From Tepidiformaceae bacterium (GTDB lineage: Bacteria; Chloroflexota; Dehalococcoidia; Tepidiformales; Tepidiformaceae): a DNA stretch of 64,000 bases. Every line of letters begins with the position of its first letter. The first letter of the stretch is position 1. Both the position numbers and the translations under genes were made by a program. Shown here piece after piece: positions 25,710 through 34,969 of the stretch. Location: positions 434,001 through 498,000 of the forward strand of contig OY282446.1 in the NCBI GenBank assembly GCA_958295975.1. The letters are read 5' to 3'. A model generated the notes under the pieces. It searched no databases. It was not told the DNA's origin and was given only the letters and a program-made list of their open reading frames with translations.

Positions 25710-28145
25710 CTAGTTCGCTTCCGTGGCGCTTTCCAGGAAAGGCTTGGCGGCGGCGGCCAGGCTGTGGTGCTCCGGGCGCTGGAGGAGCGGGTCGCGGGCC
25801 AGTACGCGACGGGCAAGGTCGCGCGCCTCGAACAGCAGGTCGCGGTCGGACGGGCGGGCCACGCGCAGCATGGCGTTGCCGCCGCTCTGGGCCAGCCCCC
25901 AGGCCTCGCCCTCGCCGCGCAATTCGAGGTCCTGCTCGGCCAGCGCGAAGCCGTCGGTGGTGCGCTCCATCGCCTTCAGGCGCACCTGCGCCTCCGCGTT
26001 CGGCTCGCCGTCGCTGCTGAAGAGGAGGCAGTAGCCCTGGCGGTCGGAGCGTCCCACGCGCCCGCGGAACTGGTGGAGCTGGCTGAGGCCGAAGCGCTCC
26101 GCGCCCTCGATGACGATGGTGGTGGCGTTGGGCACGTCGATGCCGAGTTCGACGACGCTGGTGGCGACGAGCGCCTGCGTGCCGCCCGCGGCGAAGCGGG
26201 ACATGATCTCGTCCTTCTGGCGGCCCTTCATGCGCCCGTGCAGCAGGTCGAGGGAGTAGTCGGCGAGCGGCCCGGCGCGCAGGCGCCCGAACTCCTCCTC
26301 GGCGGAGCGCACGTCCTCCAGCGCCTCCGATTCGCCCACGAGCGGGCAGATGACGAAGGCCTGCTCGCCCGCGTCCAGCCGCTCGCGCAGGATGTCGTAG
26401 GCCTCGGCGCGCTTCTCGGGCTCGACCCAGGTGGTGCGCACGGGCTTGCGGCCGGGCGGCAGCTCGTCGATGGTCGAAACCTCGAGGTCGCCGTAGAGGG
26501 TGAGGGCGAGCGTGCGGGGGATGGGCGTGGCCGTCATCACGAGCAGGTGGGGGTTGCCACCCTTGCGGCGCAGGCGCGTGCGCTGGTCGACGCCGAAGCG
26601 GTGCTGTTCGTCGACCACGGCGAGGGCGAGGCGGGGGAGGGCCACGGCCTCCTCAATGAGGGCGTGGGTGCCGATCACGATGTCGGCCCCGCCGTGGGCG
26701 GCCTTTTCGCGCACGCGGGCCTTGTCGGCGGCGCCGCGCGATCCGGTGAGCAGGTCGGTACGCACCTCGCGGCCCAGCCAGTCGGGCGTGAAGAAGCCCG
26801 CGAAGATGGGGGCGTGCCCGCCGCCGAGCAGCGCCGTGAGCGTGCGGTAGTGCTGTTCGGCGAGGATTTCGGTGGGGGCCATGAGCGCCGCCTGATGGCC
26901 CCCGGCGACGGCGGCGAGCAGGGCCGCGAAGGCCACGATGGTCTTGCCCGCGCCCACGTCGCCCTGCAGCAGGCGCAGCATGGGCGCGGGACCGGCGACG
27001 TCGGCCAGCACCTCGTCGAGCGCGCCGCGCTGGGAGCGCGTGAGCGTGAAGGGCAGGGCCGCGAGGTAGCCGTCGAGGCGATCAGCGAAGGAGAGCGCGG
27101 GGGCCGGTTCGCCGCCCTGCCAGGCCGCGCGCCGCAGCAGCACGCCCGCCTGCACGGCGAGGAATTCGCGCAGCGCGAGGGCGCGGCGGGCGCGCTCCGC
27201 CTCCGCCCGCGTTTCGGGGGCGTGGTAGGCGCGCACGCAGTCGCCGTACGGTTCCAGCCCCTGCTCCGCCGCCAGCCACGCGGGCGCGGGGTCGGGCAGG
27301 CGCGGCGCGAGCGCCTCCACGGCGGCGGCCACGGCGCGGCGGATGGCGCGCTGCCCCAGCCCCTGCGTGGCGGGGTAGACGGGCATGAGGCGTCCGGGCC
27401 GCATGACGGCCGCGTCGAACGGCTCGTACTCCGGCGGGTTCGCCATCTGCAGCCGCCCGCGGTAGAGCGTGACCGTGCCGGAGACGGCCAGGTCCTCGCC
27501 CTCGCGCAGGCCGCGCGCCGCCCAGGGCTGGTTGAACCAGACGAGGCGGAGGGCGCCGGAGCCGTCGTTGATGACGGCCTGGCTGCCGCGCACGCGCCGC
27601 CCGTAGCGCAGCTCGCCCGCGGAGACGATCGTGCCCACCACCGTCTTCGGCAGGCCGTCGGGCGCGAGGTCGGCGATGCGGCGCACGTCAGTGAAGTCGC
27701 GGAAGGTTCGGGGGAAGAAGCGGGCGGCGTCGGCGACGGTGTTCACGCCCAGCTTCGCGAAGCGCTCGGCGGCGCTGCGGCCCAGCCCGGGCAGGCGCGT
27801 GACCGGATCGTCGGGGGCCAGCGGACGCGACCGCGCGGACGCGGCGGGGCGCTGCGCGGGCTCGCCGCCGCGCGGGTCGGCGACGGCGACGGCGCCTTCC
27901 AGCCACCGCTTTCGTCCCTCGGGCGTGAGGCCGCGGTAACCGTGGCCGCGCTGGAGGGCGCGGATGCGCTCGTACAGGGGGTGGCCGCGCGCGATCACGC
28001 CGTCCTCGACGGCGCGGATGAGGAGGGCGTCGATGCCGCCGGGGATGTCGCGGTTGGCGGCGCCGGACTCCAGCTCGCGCTCGAAGACGCCCCGCAGCCG
28101 CGCGAGCTCGTCCGTGGCGGGGGGACGCGCGGGGCCGGCGGCCAC
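25710..28145 (-). CDS. recG: ATP-dependent DNA helicase RecG
   Basis: Remodels stalled replication forks and Holliday junctions. The N-terminal wedge/OB part is followed by helicase motifs: I L-Q-G-D-V-G-A-G-K-T, II D-E-Q-H-R-F-G, III T-A-T-P-I-P-R-T-L, and VI Q-F-R-G-R-V-G-R. The 811-residue length includes an N-terminal extension of about 110 residues, as in many Chloroflexota and Gram-positives. GTG 28145 directly follows the stop of degV. Confidence 0.96.
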   Translation of the reverse strand: MAAGPARPPATDELARLRGVFERELESGAANRDIPGGIDALLIRAVEDGVIARGHPLYERIRALQRGHGYRGLTPEGRKRWLEGAVAVADPRGGEPAQRPAASARSRPLAPDDPVTRLPGLGRSAAERFAKLGVNTVADAARFFPRTFRDFTDVRRIADLAPDGLPKTVVGTIVSAGELRYGRRVRGSQAVINDGSGALRLVWFNQPWAARGLREGEDLAVSGTVTLYRGRLQMANPPEYEPFDAAVMRPGRLMPVYPATQGLGQRAIRRAVAAAVEALAPRLPDPAPAWLAAEQGLEPYGDCVRAYHAPETRAEAERARRALALREFLAVQAGVLLRRAAWQGGEPAPALSFADRLDGYLAALPFTLTRSQRGALDEVLADVAGPAPMLRLLQGDVGAGKTIVAFAALLAAVAGGHQAALMAPTEILAEQHYRTLTALLGGGHAPIFAGFFTPDWLGREVRTDLLTGSRGAADKARVREKAAHGGADIVIGTHALIEEAVALPRLALAVVDEQHRFGVDQRTRLRRKGGNPHLLVMTATPIPRTLALTLYGDLEVSTIDELPPGRKPVRTTWVEPEKRAEAYDILRERLDAGEQAFVICPLVGESEALEDVRSAEEEFGRLRAGPLADYSLDLLHGRMKGRQKDEIMSRFAAGGTQALVATSVVELGIDVPNATTIVIEGAERFGLSQLHQFRGRVGRSDRQGYCLLFSSDGEPNAEAQVRLKAMERTTDGFALAEQDLELRGEGEAWGLAQSGGNAMLRVARPSDRDLLFEARDLARRVLARDPLLQRPEHHSLAAAAKPFLESATEAN

Positions 28146-28988
28146 CTACGCTTCCCGGCGCACCGTGCAGACGCCGGTGGCGTTGGGGCCGACGTGCGCG
28201 CCGATGGCGGGGCCGAGCTGGATCGTCTCCAGGCGCGTGTGGGGCAGGTGCGGGCGCACGCGCTCGAGCAGCTCGGCGGCGCCCGATTCGTCGTCCGCCC
28301 AGAGGGCATAGAGCGACTCGATGGTGGGATCCTCGAGCGCCACCTGTTCGAGGCGGCGCAGGGCGCGGGCGCGCGTGCGCACGCGGTCGAAGGGGGCCAC
28401 CTCGCCGCCGTCGATGTGGATCAGCGGCTTGAGCCGCAGGGCGCTCCCCAGCAGCGCGCTGGCGCGTCCGATGCGCCCGCCCTTGCGCAGGTACTCCAGC
28501 GTGTCGAGGGCGACCACCACGTGGCTGCGCGCCATCGCCCCGCGGGCGGCGGCGGTGACCTCCTCCAGCGTGCCCCCGTCGCGCGCGCGGGCGGCGGCGG
28601 CCAGCACGGCGGCGCGCAGGGCCGCGCCCACGGTGTAGGAATCGACGAGCTCGACGCGCACGCCGAGGTCGTTCGTCTCGCTGGCCACGGAGGCGGAGTT
28701 GAGCGTGCCCGAGAGCCGCGAGGAGACATGGATGGAGGCGATGTCGTCGCCCTCCGCCGCCAGCTCGCGGTAGGCGGCGGCGAAGGCCTCCACCGGCGGC
28801 TGGCTGGTGGTGGGGAACTCGCGCGCGCTCACGAGGCGCTCGTAGAAGGCCGCGGGGCTGACGTCCACGCGGTCGCGCAGGGCCTCCGCGCCGAACACGA
28901 CGAGCGCGGGCACGACGGTGACGCCGTATTCGGCGGCGGCCTCGGTGGAAAGATCGCTGGTGGAATCGGTGACCACGCGCACAGCCAT
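28146..28988 (-). CDS. DegV/FakB-family fatty-acid-binding protein
   Basis: 280 residues with the family start V-V-T-D-S-T-S-D-L and the lipid-pocket block S-S-R-L-S-G-T. DegV proteins (FakB) hold a fatty acid while the FakA kinase phosphorylates it. A FakA-like gene lies 1 kb away at 30025. The upstream extension to 29057 is rejected: ATG 28988 has GGAGG upstream and TATACT at 29012-29017. Confidence 0.93.
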   Translation of the reverse strand: MAVRVVTDSTSDLSTEAAAEYGVTVVPALVVFGAEALRDRVDVSPAAFYERLVSAREFPTTSQPPVEAFAAAYRELAAEGDDIASIHVSSRLSGTLNSASVASETNDLGVRVELVDSYTVGAALRAAVLAAAARARDGGTLEEVTAAARGAMARSHVVVALDTLEYLRKGGRIGRASALLGSALRLKPLIHIDGGEVAPFDRVRTRARALRRLEQVALEDPTIESLYALWADDESGAAELLERVRPHLPHTRLETIQLGPAIGAHVGPNATGVCTVRREA

Positions 28989-29011
28989 GTCGAAACGCCC
29001 TCCGCGCGTCC

Positions 29012-29017
29012 AGTATA
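29012..29017 (-). promoter_or_regulatory. Possible -10 (TATACT) of degV-recG
   Basis: On the minus strand TATACT lies 23 nt before the degV start, with GGAGG between; an ordinary leadered promoter, divergent from that of rpe. Confidence 0.4.
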
Positions 29018-29056
29018 CGCCTCCGCGCGGGGCGCGCCCGACGGCGGCGGAACGCA

Positions 29057-29062
29057 TAGAAT
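29057..29062 (+). promoter_or_regulatory. -10 element TAGAAT, leaderless start of rpe
   Basis: TAGAAT ends 6 nt before the rpe ATG; there is no room for a ribosome site. Confidence 0.6.
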
Positions 29063-29068
29063 CGCCCC

Positions 29069-29731
29069 ATGCGCACCGTGCGGCTCGCGCCCTCGATCCT
29101 GACCGCGGACTTCGGGCGGCTCGCGGACGAGGCGCGGGCGGCGGAAGCGGGCGGCGCGGACCTGCTCCACCTCGACGTGATGGACGGCCACTTCGTGCCG
29201 GTCATCACCTTCGGACCGGCGGTGGTGGAGGCGCTGCGGCGGGCCGTTTCCCTGCCCTTCGACGTCCACCTCATGGTGGCCGAGCCGGAGCGGCGGCTGG
29301 ACGCCTACGCGGAGGCGGCGGCCACCGTGAACGTGCACGTGGAGGCGACCGCGCACGTGCACCGCGCGCTCGACCTCATCCGGCGGGGCGGCGCGGAGGC
29401 GGGCGTCTGCCTCAATCCGGGCACGCCCCTCGCGGCCATCGAGGAATCGCTGCCGGAGGCGGACCAGGTGACGGTGATGACGGTCAACCCGGGCTGGGGC
29501 GGCCAGCGCCTGATCCCCTCCCAGCTCGACAAGGCGGCGCGCCTGCGCGAGACGATCGACGCCCGCGGCTACGGCGCGCGCATCCAGATCGACGGCGGCG
29601 TCACGGTCGCGAACGCGGCGCGATGCGCGGCGGCGGGCGCGGATGCGCTCGTCTGCGGCGGGAGCGTCTACAACGAGCGCGCGGGCGTGGCCGAAAACCT
29701 CGCGGCCCTGCGCGCGGCGCTCGACGGCTAG
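29069..29731 (+). CDS. rpe: Ribulose-phosphate 3-epimerase
   Basis: Interconverts ribulose-5-P and xylulose-5-P in the pentose phosphate or Calvin pathway. The TIM barrel carries L-A-P-S-I-L-T-A-D, the metal-site H-L-D-V-M-D-G-H-F, V-H-L-M-V, M-T-V-N-P-G-W-G-G-Q and I-D-G-G-V. The length of 220 residues is normal. The stop codon shares CTAG with the stop of convergent rpmB. Confidence 0.96.
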   Translation: MRTVRLAPSILTADFGRLADEARAAEAGGADLLHLDVMDGHFVPVITFGPAVVEALRRAVSLPFDVHLMVAEPERRLDAYAEAAATVNVHVEATAHVHRALDLIRRGGAEAGVCLNPGTPLAAIEESLPEADQVTVMTVNPGWGGQRLIPSQLDKAARLRETIDARGYGARIQIDGGVTVANAARCAAAGADALVCGGSVYNERAGVAENLAALRAALDG

Positions 29732-29940
29732 GCGCTTTTGGAAAGGGTGCGGAGGCAGCGCGTGCAGATGTTGAGCCTGTTCCACGAACCGTCGATGAAG
29801 ACGCGCTGCTTGTTCACGTTGGGCTTGATCTTGCGGCTCTTCTTCGGGGCCTTGCGCTCCCAGCGCCCGCCGTGGCGGTGGCGGATGCGGCGGCCGAAGG
29901 TGGTCGTCTTGCTGCACACGTCGCAGGCGCCGCTGGCCAT
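29728..29940 (-). CDS. rpmB: 50S ribosomal protein L28
   Basis: 70 residues. It has G-R-R-I-R-H-R-H-G-G-R-W, N-V-N-K-Q-R-V-F and a terminal C-T-R-C-L-R-T-L. Cys pairs (C-D-V-C and C-T-R-C) suggest the zinc-binding form. The start at ATG 29940 has GGAGGA upstream and TAGCAT at 29972-29977; the longer ORF upstream is rejected. Confidence 0.94.
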   Translation of the reverse strand: MASGACDVCSKTTTFGRRIRHRHGGRWERKAPKKSRKIKPNVNKQRVFIDGSWNRLNICTRCLRTLSKSA

Positions 29941-30024
29941 CGATCCCGTTCCTCCGCTGGAATGGACCGCGATGCTAGCACCCATGCCCGCTAGCGGCTA
30001 CGGCCCCGCGCGGATGGCCGCGCC

Positions 30025-31620
30025 GTGAGCGCGGACGCGCCCGACGGGGCGGAGCTGCGCGCGGCCATCGCCGCCGCCGCCGAGTACCTCGCCGCCTGCG
30101 CCGCGGCGGTGGACGCCATCAACGTCTACCCCGTGCCCGACGGCGACACGGGCTCGAACATGGCCGCCACCCTGCGCGAGGCGTCCGACCACGCCCTCGC
30201 CCTGCCCGGGCCCGCGACCGTGGCGGAGACGCTGGCGGCGGTGGCGCGCGGCGCGCTCTACGGCGGGCGCGGCAACTCCGGCGTCATCCTCTCGCAGGCG
30301 CTGCGCGGGCTGGCCGAGGGCGCGGGCGAGGTCGGGCGGCTGGACGGCGCGGCCCTCGCGCGGGGCCTGCGCCACGCCGCCGAAAGCGCCCGCGGGGCCG
30401 TCGCCGAGCCGGTCGAGGGCACCATGCTCACCGTGCTGCGCGCCGCCGCCGAGGGCGCGGAGGAGCGCGCGCACGCGCACGCGCCGGACGCGCTCGAGGC
30501 CGCCCTGCGCGCCGCCGAGCGGGCCGAGGCGGCCACCATCGACCAGCTGCCCGCGCTGCGCGAGGCGGGCGTCACCGACGCGGGCGGCGAGGGCGTCTGC
30601 GTCATCCTGCGCGGGCTCCTCGCCGCCCTGCGCGGCGAACTGCCCCCGCCCGCGGCCATCCCCGACCGCCCCCTCGCTATGCTCGCCGGACACGCCGACG
30701 ACGGCTTCGGCTACTGCACCGAGTTCGTGCTGGAGGCGGGCGCGGACGCCGTCGACGTCGCGGGCGTGCGGCGGCACACGGCGGGCGACGCCTTCGGCTC
30801 GGTCGTCATCGTCGGCGACGAACGGGCCCTGCGCGTGCACGTGCACACGGACGAGCCGGAGCGCCTGCTGGAGGACGCCGCCGCCTTCGGCCGGCTCGCG
30901 CGCCCCAAGTTCGAGGACATGGGCGCGCAGCACCGGCGCTTCCGCGCGGAGGGCAGCGGCGCGGGCGCGCGCACGGGCCTGCTGGCGCTCAGCGGCGGCC
31001 CCGGCTTCGACGAGGTCTTCGAGAGCCTCGGCGCCGCCGTCCATCGCCTGGAGGCCATCGTGAAACCGGCGGCGGGCGACATCGCGCGCGCCGCGGACGC
31101 GCTCGGCCCGGCGGACGTGATCGTGCTGCCCAACCACGCCAACGCCATCCCCGCCGCCGAACAGGCGGTGGCGCTGGCCCGCTGCCGCCTGCGCGTGGCG
31201 CCCTCGACCTCGCAGGCGCAGGGCGCCGCCGCCGCCGTCGCCTTCAACCCCCAGACGGCGGTCGCGGAGAACGCGGAGGCGCTGGCGGAGGTGCTGGCCG
31301 CCACGCGCACGGTCGAGGTCACGCGCGCCGCCGCCGACCGCGCCGCCGACGGCGTGGCCGTGCGCGCGGGCGAGGCCATCGTCCTCGTGGACGGGCGGCT
31401 CATCGGCGGCGCGCCCGACGCCCTGACGGCGCTGCTCGCGGGGCTGGCCGAGGCGGACGCCGCCGAGGCGGGCATCGTCACCGTCTACGCGGGCGCGGAC
31501 TACGCGGGCTCGCGCGAGGAGCTGCGCGAGCGCTGCGAGGCCGCCTTCGCGGGCGTGGAGGCGGAGGTGCTGGAGGGCGGCCAGCCGCTCTACGAGCTGA
31601 TCGCGGCGGTGGAGGCCTAG
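30025..31620 (+). CDS. fakA: DhaL-domain fatty acid kinase FakA-like protein
   Basis: 531 residues. The N-terminal DhaL domain binds Mg-ATP (V-Y-P-V-P-D-G-D-T-G-S-N-M near residue 35 and G-G-R-G-N-S-G near 80). The middle and C-terminal domains match the FakA/YloV architecture, including H-V-H-T-D-E-P-E. FakA phosphorylates a fatty acid bound to FakB (DegV), feeding phospholipid synthesis. rpmB, recG and degV nearby reproduce a common genomic neighbourhood. The start is a GTG; its stop shares CTAG with the convergent peptidase-like gene. Confidence 0.92.
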   Translation: MSADAPDGAELRAAIAAAAEYLAACAAAVDAINVYPVPDGDTGSNMAATLREASDHALALPGPATVAETLAAVARGALYGGRGNSGVILSQALRGLAEGAGEVGRLDGAALARGLRHAAESARGAVAEPVEGTMLTVLRAAAEGAEERAHAHAPDALEAALRAAERAEAATIDQLPALREAGVTDAGGEGVCVILRGLLAALRGELPPPAAIPDRPLAMLAGHADDGFGYCTEFVLEAGADAVDVAGVRRHTAGDAFGSVVIVGDERALRVHVHTDEPERLLEDAAAFGRLARPKFEDMGAQHRRFRAEGSGAGARTGLLALSGGPGFDEVFESLGAAVHRLEAIVKPAAGDIARAADALGPADVIVLPNHANAIPAAEQAVALARCRLRVAPSTSQAQGAAAAVAFNPQTAVAENAEALAEVLAATRTVEVTRAAADRAADGVAVRAGEAIVLVDGRLIGGAPDALTALLAGLAEADAAEAGIVTVYAGADYAGSREELRERCEAAFAGVEAEVLEGGQPLYELIAAVEA

Positions 31621-32801
31621 CGTTCGTCGCAGTGGCGCGCGGCCAGCGCTTCCGGCGTCTCCGGCAACGTGATGACGAGGTCCGTGCGGTCCCGCTCCGC
31701 GCCCGCGAACGGCGTCGCGCCGTCCGCAGTGAAGCCGTCCGCGCCCCACTCGCCGATGTCCGCCCAGGGCCCGTACGAGCGGCTTCCACCCGGGCAAGTG
31801 AGTATGAGACCGAGCGCGTAGCCGCTTCCCGGTCCGGTGAACGCGAACTTTCCGTCCCAGCGCGTGTAGGCCTCTCCCGCCCAGAACTGCCACTCCGGAT
31901 CGTCCGGGAGCCACACCCTGGCCACTACCAGAATGGCTTGAACCGGTTCCTCGTCCGGCCCTGCCACCGTTCCCTCGATCCGCCACGGGAATGGCGGCGC
32001 GACATCAAGACGGTGCTCCTCAAAAACGTCGAGGAACTCTTCCCAAGCCATGCCGAATCCGGTCCTGAACTCCGACCACCCGCCGCCAAGCCGGTAGTAC
32101 TCGGCGAGCGCTTCAGGGCCTCGCTCCCGCACCAGCCAATCGACCGCGAGAAAGCCGATGTCGTAGGAGAAGCGGGGCAGATCATTGGGGGCGTAGCGAC
32201 CGGGAAGCGGCTGCGCGAGCGCACGCCAGGTCAACCGACCGCCCTCGCGCGCCGTCTCCAGCCGCCCGCGTCCCCGCCCTTCCGCATGGAGGGCGGCGGC
32301 GTAGACGGCGGAGCCCTCATGCATCCACCGGGGCCCTGTGCCAACGACGAGGCCCAGGTACTGCTGGAGGACGTGAAAATACTCGTGGGCGATGGGGCCG
32401 CCGCGCTCCCGCGTCGCGTCACCGCAGCCCTGAAGGATGATGAAGATCGCTTTCGCCGCGGTGATGCCGCCGCAATCAAAGGGGATCAGCCAGTCGTTCC
32501 CGCGCACCTCCGCCAGCGTCGCGTTCAGCGCATCCAGGTCGTCCCCGAAGTACGCCGTGAAGTCGGAGTCGACGGCCCCGAAGCGCTCAGCGTAGAAGGC
32601 CTGCACGTCTTTGAGCGCGCCCACGATGGCCGCGCGCTCCGCGTCCGTGAAGTCGCCGATGAACTCGACCCGCGGCTCGGGCACGCCCAACGCGCGCCAG
32701 CGCTCCTCGACCGTGGGCGGCGACGACCCCACGAAAGCCAGCGCGAGCCCCAGCGCGACCACGGCCAGCAGCACGGCAAGCGTGGCGGCGTTCGGGCGCA
32801 T
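31617..32801 (-). CDS. Putative membrane-anchored zinc metallopeptidase, paralogue A
   Basis: 394 residues. An N-terminal helix (about 7-25) acts as signal or anchor. The gluzincin-like zinc site is H-E-Y-F-H (HExxH) with the downstream Glu in W-M-H-E-G-S-A. The C-terminal 120 residues are beta-rich (I-E-G-T-V-A-G-P...F-A-F-T-G-P-G), like a carboxypeptidase-regulatory domain. It is paralogous to the next gene on the same strand (32833-34092). ATG 32801 lies seven bases after TACACT, so the frame start at 32828 is rejected. The target is unknown. Confidence 0.75.
   Translation of the reverse strand: MRPNAATLAVLLAVVALGLALAFVGSSPPTVEERWRALGVPEPRVEFIGDFTDAERAAIVGALKDVQAFYAERFGAVDSDFTAYFGDDLDALNATLAEVRGNDWLIPFDCGGITAAKAIFIILQGCGDATRERGGPIAHEYFHVLQQYLGLVVGTGPRWMHEGSAVYAAALHAEGRGRGRLETAREGGRLTWRALAQPLPGRYAPNDLPRFSYDIGFLAVDWLVRERGPEALAEYYRLGGGWSEFRTGFGMAWEEFLDVFEEHRLDVAPPFPWRIEGTVAGPDEEPVQAILVVARVWLPDDPEWQFWAGEAYTRWDGKFAFTGPGSGYALGLILTCPGGSRSYGPWADIGEWGADGFTADGATPFAGAERDRTDLVITLPETPEALAARHCDER
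31625..31722. repeat. 98-bp direct repeat, copy 1 (peptidase paralogue 3' ends)
   Basis: Matches 32844-32941 with one mismatch (31667 against 32886, offset 1219). It covers the last codons of paralogue A. Confidence 0.85.
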
Positions 32802-32808
32802 GGACGCC

Positions 32809-32814
32809 AGTGTA
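32809..32814 (-). promoter_or_regulatory. -10 element TACACT, leaderless start
   Basis: On the minus strand TACACT ends 7 nt before the ATG of metallopeptidase paralogue A, so this copy has its own promoter downstream of paralogue B. Confidence 0.5.
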
Positions 32815-32832
32815 GCGCCCTGCGCCACAGGC

Positions 32833-34092
32833 CTAGCGCGGCGCGTCGCAGTGGCGCGCGGCCAGCGCTTCCGGCGTCTCCGGCAGCGTGATGACGAGGT
32901 CCGTGCGGTCCCGCTCCGCGCCCGCGAACGGCGTCGCGCCGACGGCGGGCGGCGAGCGCCCGTCCTCGCTGGCGACGAAGCCGTCCGCGCCCCATTCGCC
33001 GATGACCACCCAGGACCCGAAGCGCCGATCTCCGCCCGGGCAGGTCATCACGAGGCCAAGAGTGAACTGGCCTCCCGGACCCCGGAATGCGAACTCTCCG
33101 CTTGCGTCGGTATGCGTGTCGCCAGCCGACAGGGGGATCTCGCCCGGACGCCGCATCACGGTCAGCACCCAGATGCCTTCAAGCGGTTCGCCTCCCGGGC
33201 CCAACACCCTGCCGGCATTCATCCACTGGTACGGCGGCGCGACGGCGACGCGGTGTTCCTCGAACGCCGCGTGGAATTCGTCCCACGGCATCCCGAACGC
33301 GGCCTCGAACTGCGGCTGGCCGCCGCCATGCCGGAAGTAGTCCATGAGCGCCCGCGGGCTCGTCCGCTCCACGAGCCATTCCACCGCGAGGAAGCCAACC
33401 CGGTAGACCAGCACGCCAGCGCCCTCCTCGGTATAGCCGGTGTTGTCGAAGGCGCGGGGCAGCGGCAACCCGAGCGCGGACCACTCCGACCGGGCGCCGT
33501 CGCGCATCGCCGACAGCAGCCCCGGATAGCGCGTCTCCGCAAGGAGCGCGCTCGCGTACACGGCGGACCCCTCGGAGATCCAGATGGGGACCGTGCCGCC
33601 GCCAGCGACAAGGTCCCGCCCCAGCAGGTCCTGCTGGATGATGTGGAAGTACTCGTGGGCGATGGGGCCGCCCTGCTCCCGCACCTCAGGGGAGCACCCT
33701 TCCAGGATGATGAAGAGCGTCTTCGCCGGGGCCATGCCGCCGCAATCAAAGGGGATCAGCCAGTCGTTCCCGCGCACCTCCGCCAGCGCCGCGTTCAGCG
33801 TCTCCAGGTCGTCCCCGAAGTACGCCGTGAAGTCGGAAGCGACGGCTCCGAAGCGTTCGGCATAGAACGCCTGCGCGTCCTTCAGCTCGCGCATCCAGGC
33901 GATGCGTTCCCGCTTCGTGAAGTCGCCGATGAACTCGACCCGCGGCTCGGGCACGCCCAGCGCACGCCAGCGCTCCTCGACCGTGGGCGGCGGCGCGGGG
34001 CCGAAGGCCAGCACGAAGGCCAGCGGCACGGCGGCCATGAGCGACGCCGCCAGCACGAGCAGGAAGAGGATCGAGGTGCGGGTGAGCGCCAC
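32833..34092 (-). CDS. Putative membrane-anchored zinc metallopeptidase, paralogue B
   Basis: 419 residues, same architecture as its tandem neighbour: N-terminal hydrophobic segment, the shared block E-E-R-W-R-A-L-G-V-P-E-P-R-V-E-F-I-G-D-F, H-E-Y-F-H, then W-I-S-E-G-S-A-V-Y-A and a C-terminal beta-rich domain. It is longer than A by an insertion around F-D-N-T-G-Y-T-E-E-G-A-G and one near the C-terminus. GTG 34092 follows the rplS stop directly, so it is probably read from the rplS transcript. The zinc site suggests an extracytoplasmic peptidase; substrate unknown. Confidence 0.75.
   Translation of the reverse strand: MALTRTSILFLLVLAASLMAAVPLAFVLAFGPAPPPTVEERWRALGVPEPRVEFIGDFTKRERIAWMRELKDAQAFYAERFGAVASDFTAYFGDDLETLNAALAEVRGNDWLIPFDCGGMAPAKTLFIILEGCSPEVREQGGPIAHEYFHIIQQDLLGRDLVAGGGTVPIWISEGSAVYASALLAETRYPGLLSAMRDGARSEWSALGLPLPRAFDNTGYTEEGAGVLVYRVGFLAVEWLVERTSPRALMDYFRHGGGQPQFEAAFGMPWDEFHAAFEEHRVAVAPPYQWMNAGRVLGPGGEPLEGIWVLTVMRRPGEIPLSAGDTHTDASGEFAFRGPGGQFTLGLVMTCPGGDRRFGSWVVIGEWGADGFVASEDGRSPPAVGATPFAGAERDRTDLVITLPETPEALAARHCDAPR
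32844..32941. repeat. 98-bp direct repeat, copy 2 (peptidase paralogue 3' ends)
   Basis: Second copy of the block at 31625-31722, at the 3' end of paralogue B; one mismatch in 98 bp. Confidence 0.85.
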
Positions 34093-34455
34093 CTATGCGG
34101 TCGGGCGAGGCTCGCGGCGCTCCTTGATGCGGGCGGCGCGGCCCGTGCGACCGCGCAGATAGCTCAGGTTCTTGCGCCGCACCTTGCCCCGCCGCACGAC
34201 CTCGATCTTCTCCAGCCGCGGGCTGTGGAGGGGGAAGGTGCGCTCGACGCCCACGCCGCTGGCGATCTTGCGCACGGTGAAGTTGGAGGCCATGCCCTTG
34301 CGGCGCTGGCGGATGACCACGCCCTCGAAGACCTGCACGCGCTCCTTGGCGCCCTCCACCACGCGGGCATGGACGCGCACGCTGTCGCCGCTGCCGAATT
34401 CGGGCAGGTCGTCGCGCGGCGTGGCGTCGGTGAGGGCGTCGAGTTCGTACGACAT
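34093..34455 (-). CDS. rplS: 50S ribosomal protein L19
   Basis: 120 residues with [29 protein letters not shown] and the terminal [15 protein letters not shown] 34455 is chosen over the longer frame. TACAGT at 34483-34488 may be a -10. The usual trmD neighbour is not present. Confidence 0.95.
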   Translation of the reverse strand: MSYELDALTDATPRDDLPEFGSGDSVRVHARVVEGAKERVQVFEGVVIRQRRKGMASNFTVRKIASGVGVERTFPLHSPRLEKIEVVRRGKVRRKNLSYLRGRTGRAARIKERREPRPTA

Positions 34456-34527
34456 GGCGTTGTCCCCGCGGGGCGGACGCCCACTGTAGGGCACGGGCGG
34501 GCTATGGCCAATTGGCGGGACGGCGGG

Positions 34528-34959
34528 TCAGCGGCCCGTGCTGCCGTGCCCGCCCGCGCCGCGCGCCGTCGGCGGCAGCGTCTCGCGCACGGCGAATGCG
34601 ACGGCGGCCAGCCGCGCGACCACGAGCTGGGCGATGCGGTCGCCGTGCCGCACGACGTGGCGCGCGCCGGGGGGCACGGCGTGGAGGGTGACGAAGAGCT
34701 CGCCGCGGTAGTCGGCGTCGAGCGTGCCGAAGGTCGCCAGCAGGCCGCGGCTGGCGAGGCCGCTGCGGGGCCGCAGCTGGGCGTCGAGGCCGGGCGGCAC
34801 GGCGAGGGCGATGCCCGTGGGCACGAGCACGGGGGCGTTCCCCACGGTCACGGGGCCGTCGGGCAGGCAGGCGTACAGGTCGAAGCCGGACGCGCCCGCG
34901 CTGGCGCGACGGGGCGCGCGCGCGCCCTCGCGCAGCAGCCGCACGCCGATCTCCTCCAC
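34528..34959 (-). CDS. dut: dUTP diphosphatase
   Basis: Trimeric dUTPase of 143 residues that removes dUTP and supplies dUMP. The five motifs are visible: A-S-A-G-F-D-L, R-P-R-S-G-L-A, G-T-L-D-A-D-Y-R-G-E, G-D-R-I-A-Q-L-V and a terminal R-G-A-G-G-H-G-S-T-G-R, the flexible arm. Motif 5 usually carries G-F-G-S-T-G; here the Phe is His. The start is a GTG eleven bases after the cofE stop. Confidence 0.93.
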   Translation of the reverse strand: MEEIGVRLLREGARAPRRASAGASGFDLYACLPDGPVTVGNAPVLVPTGIALAVPPGLDAQLRPRSGLASRGLLATFGTLDADYRGELFVTLHAVPPGARHVVRHGDRIAQLVVARLAAVAFAVRETLPPTARGAGGHGSTGR

Positions 34960-34969
34960 GCGGGCGCGC

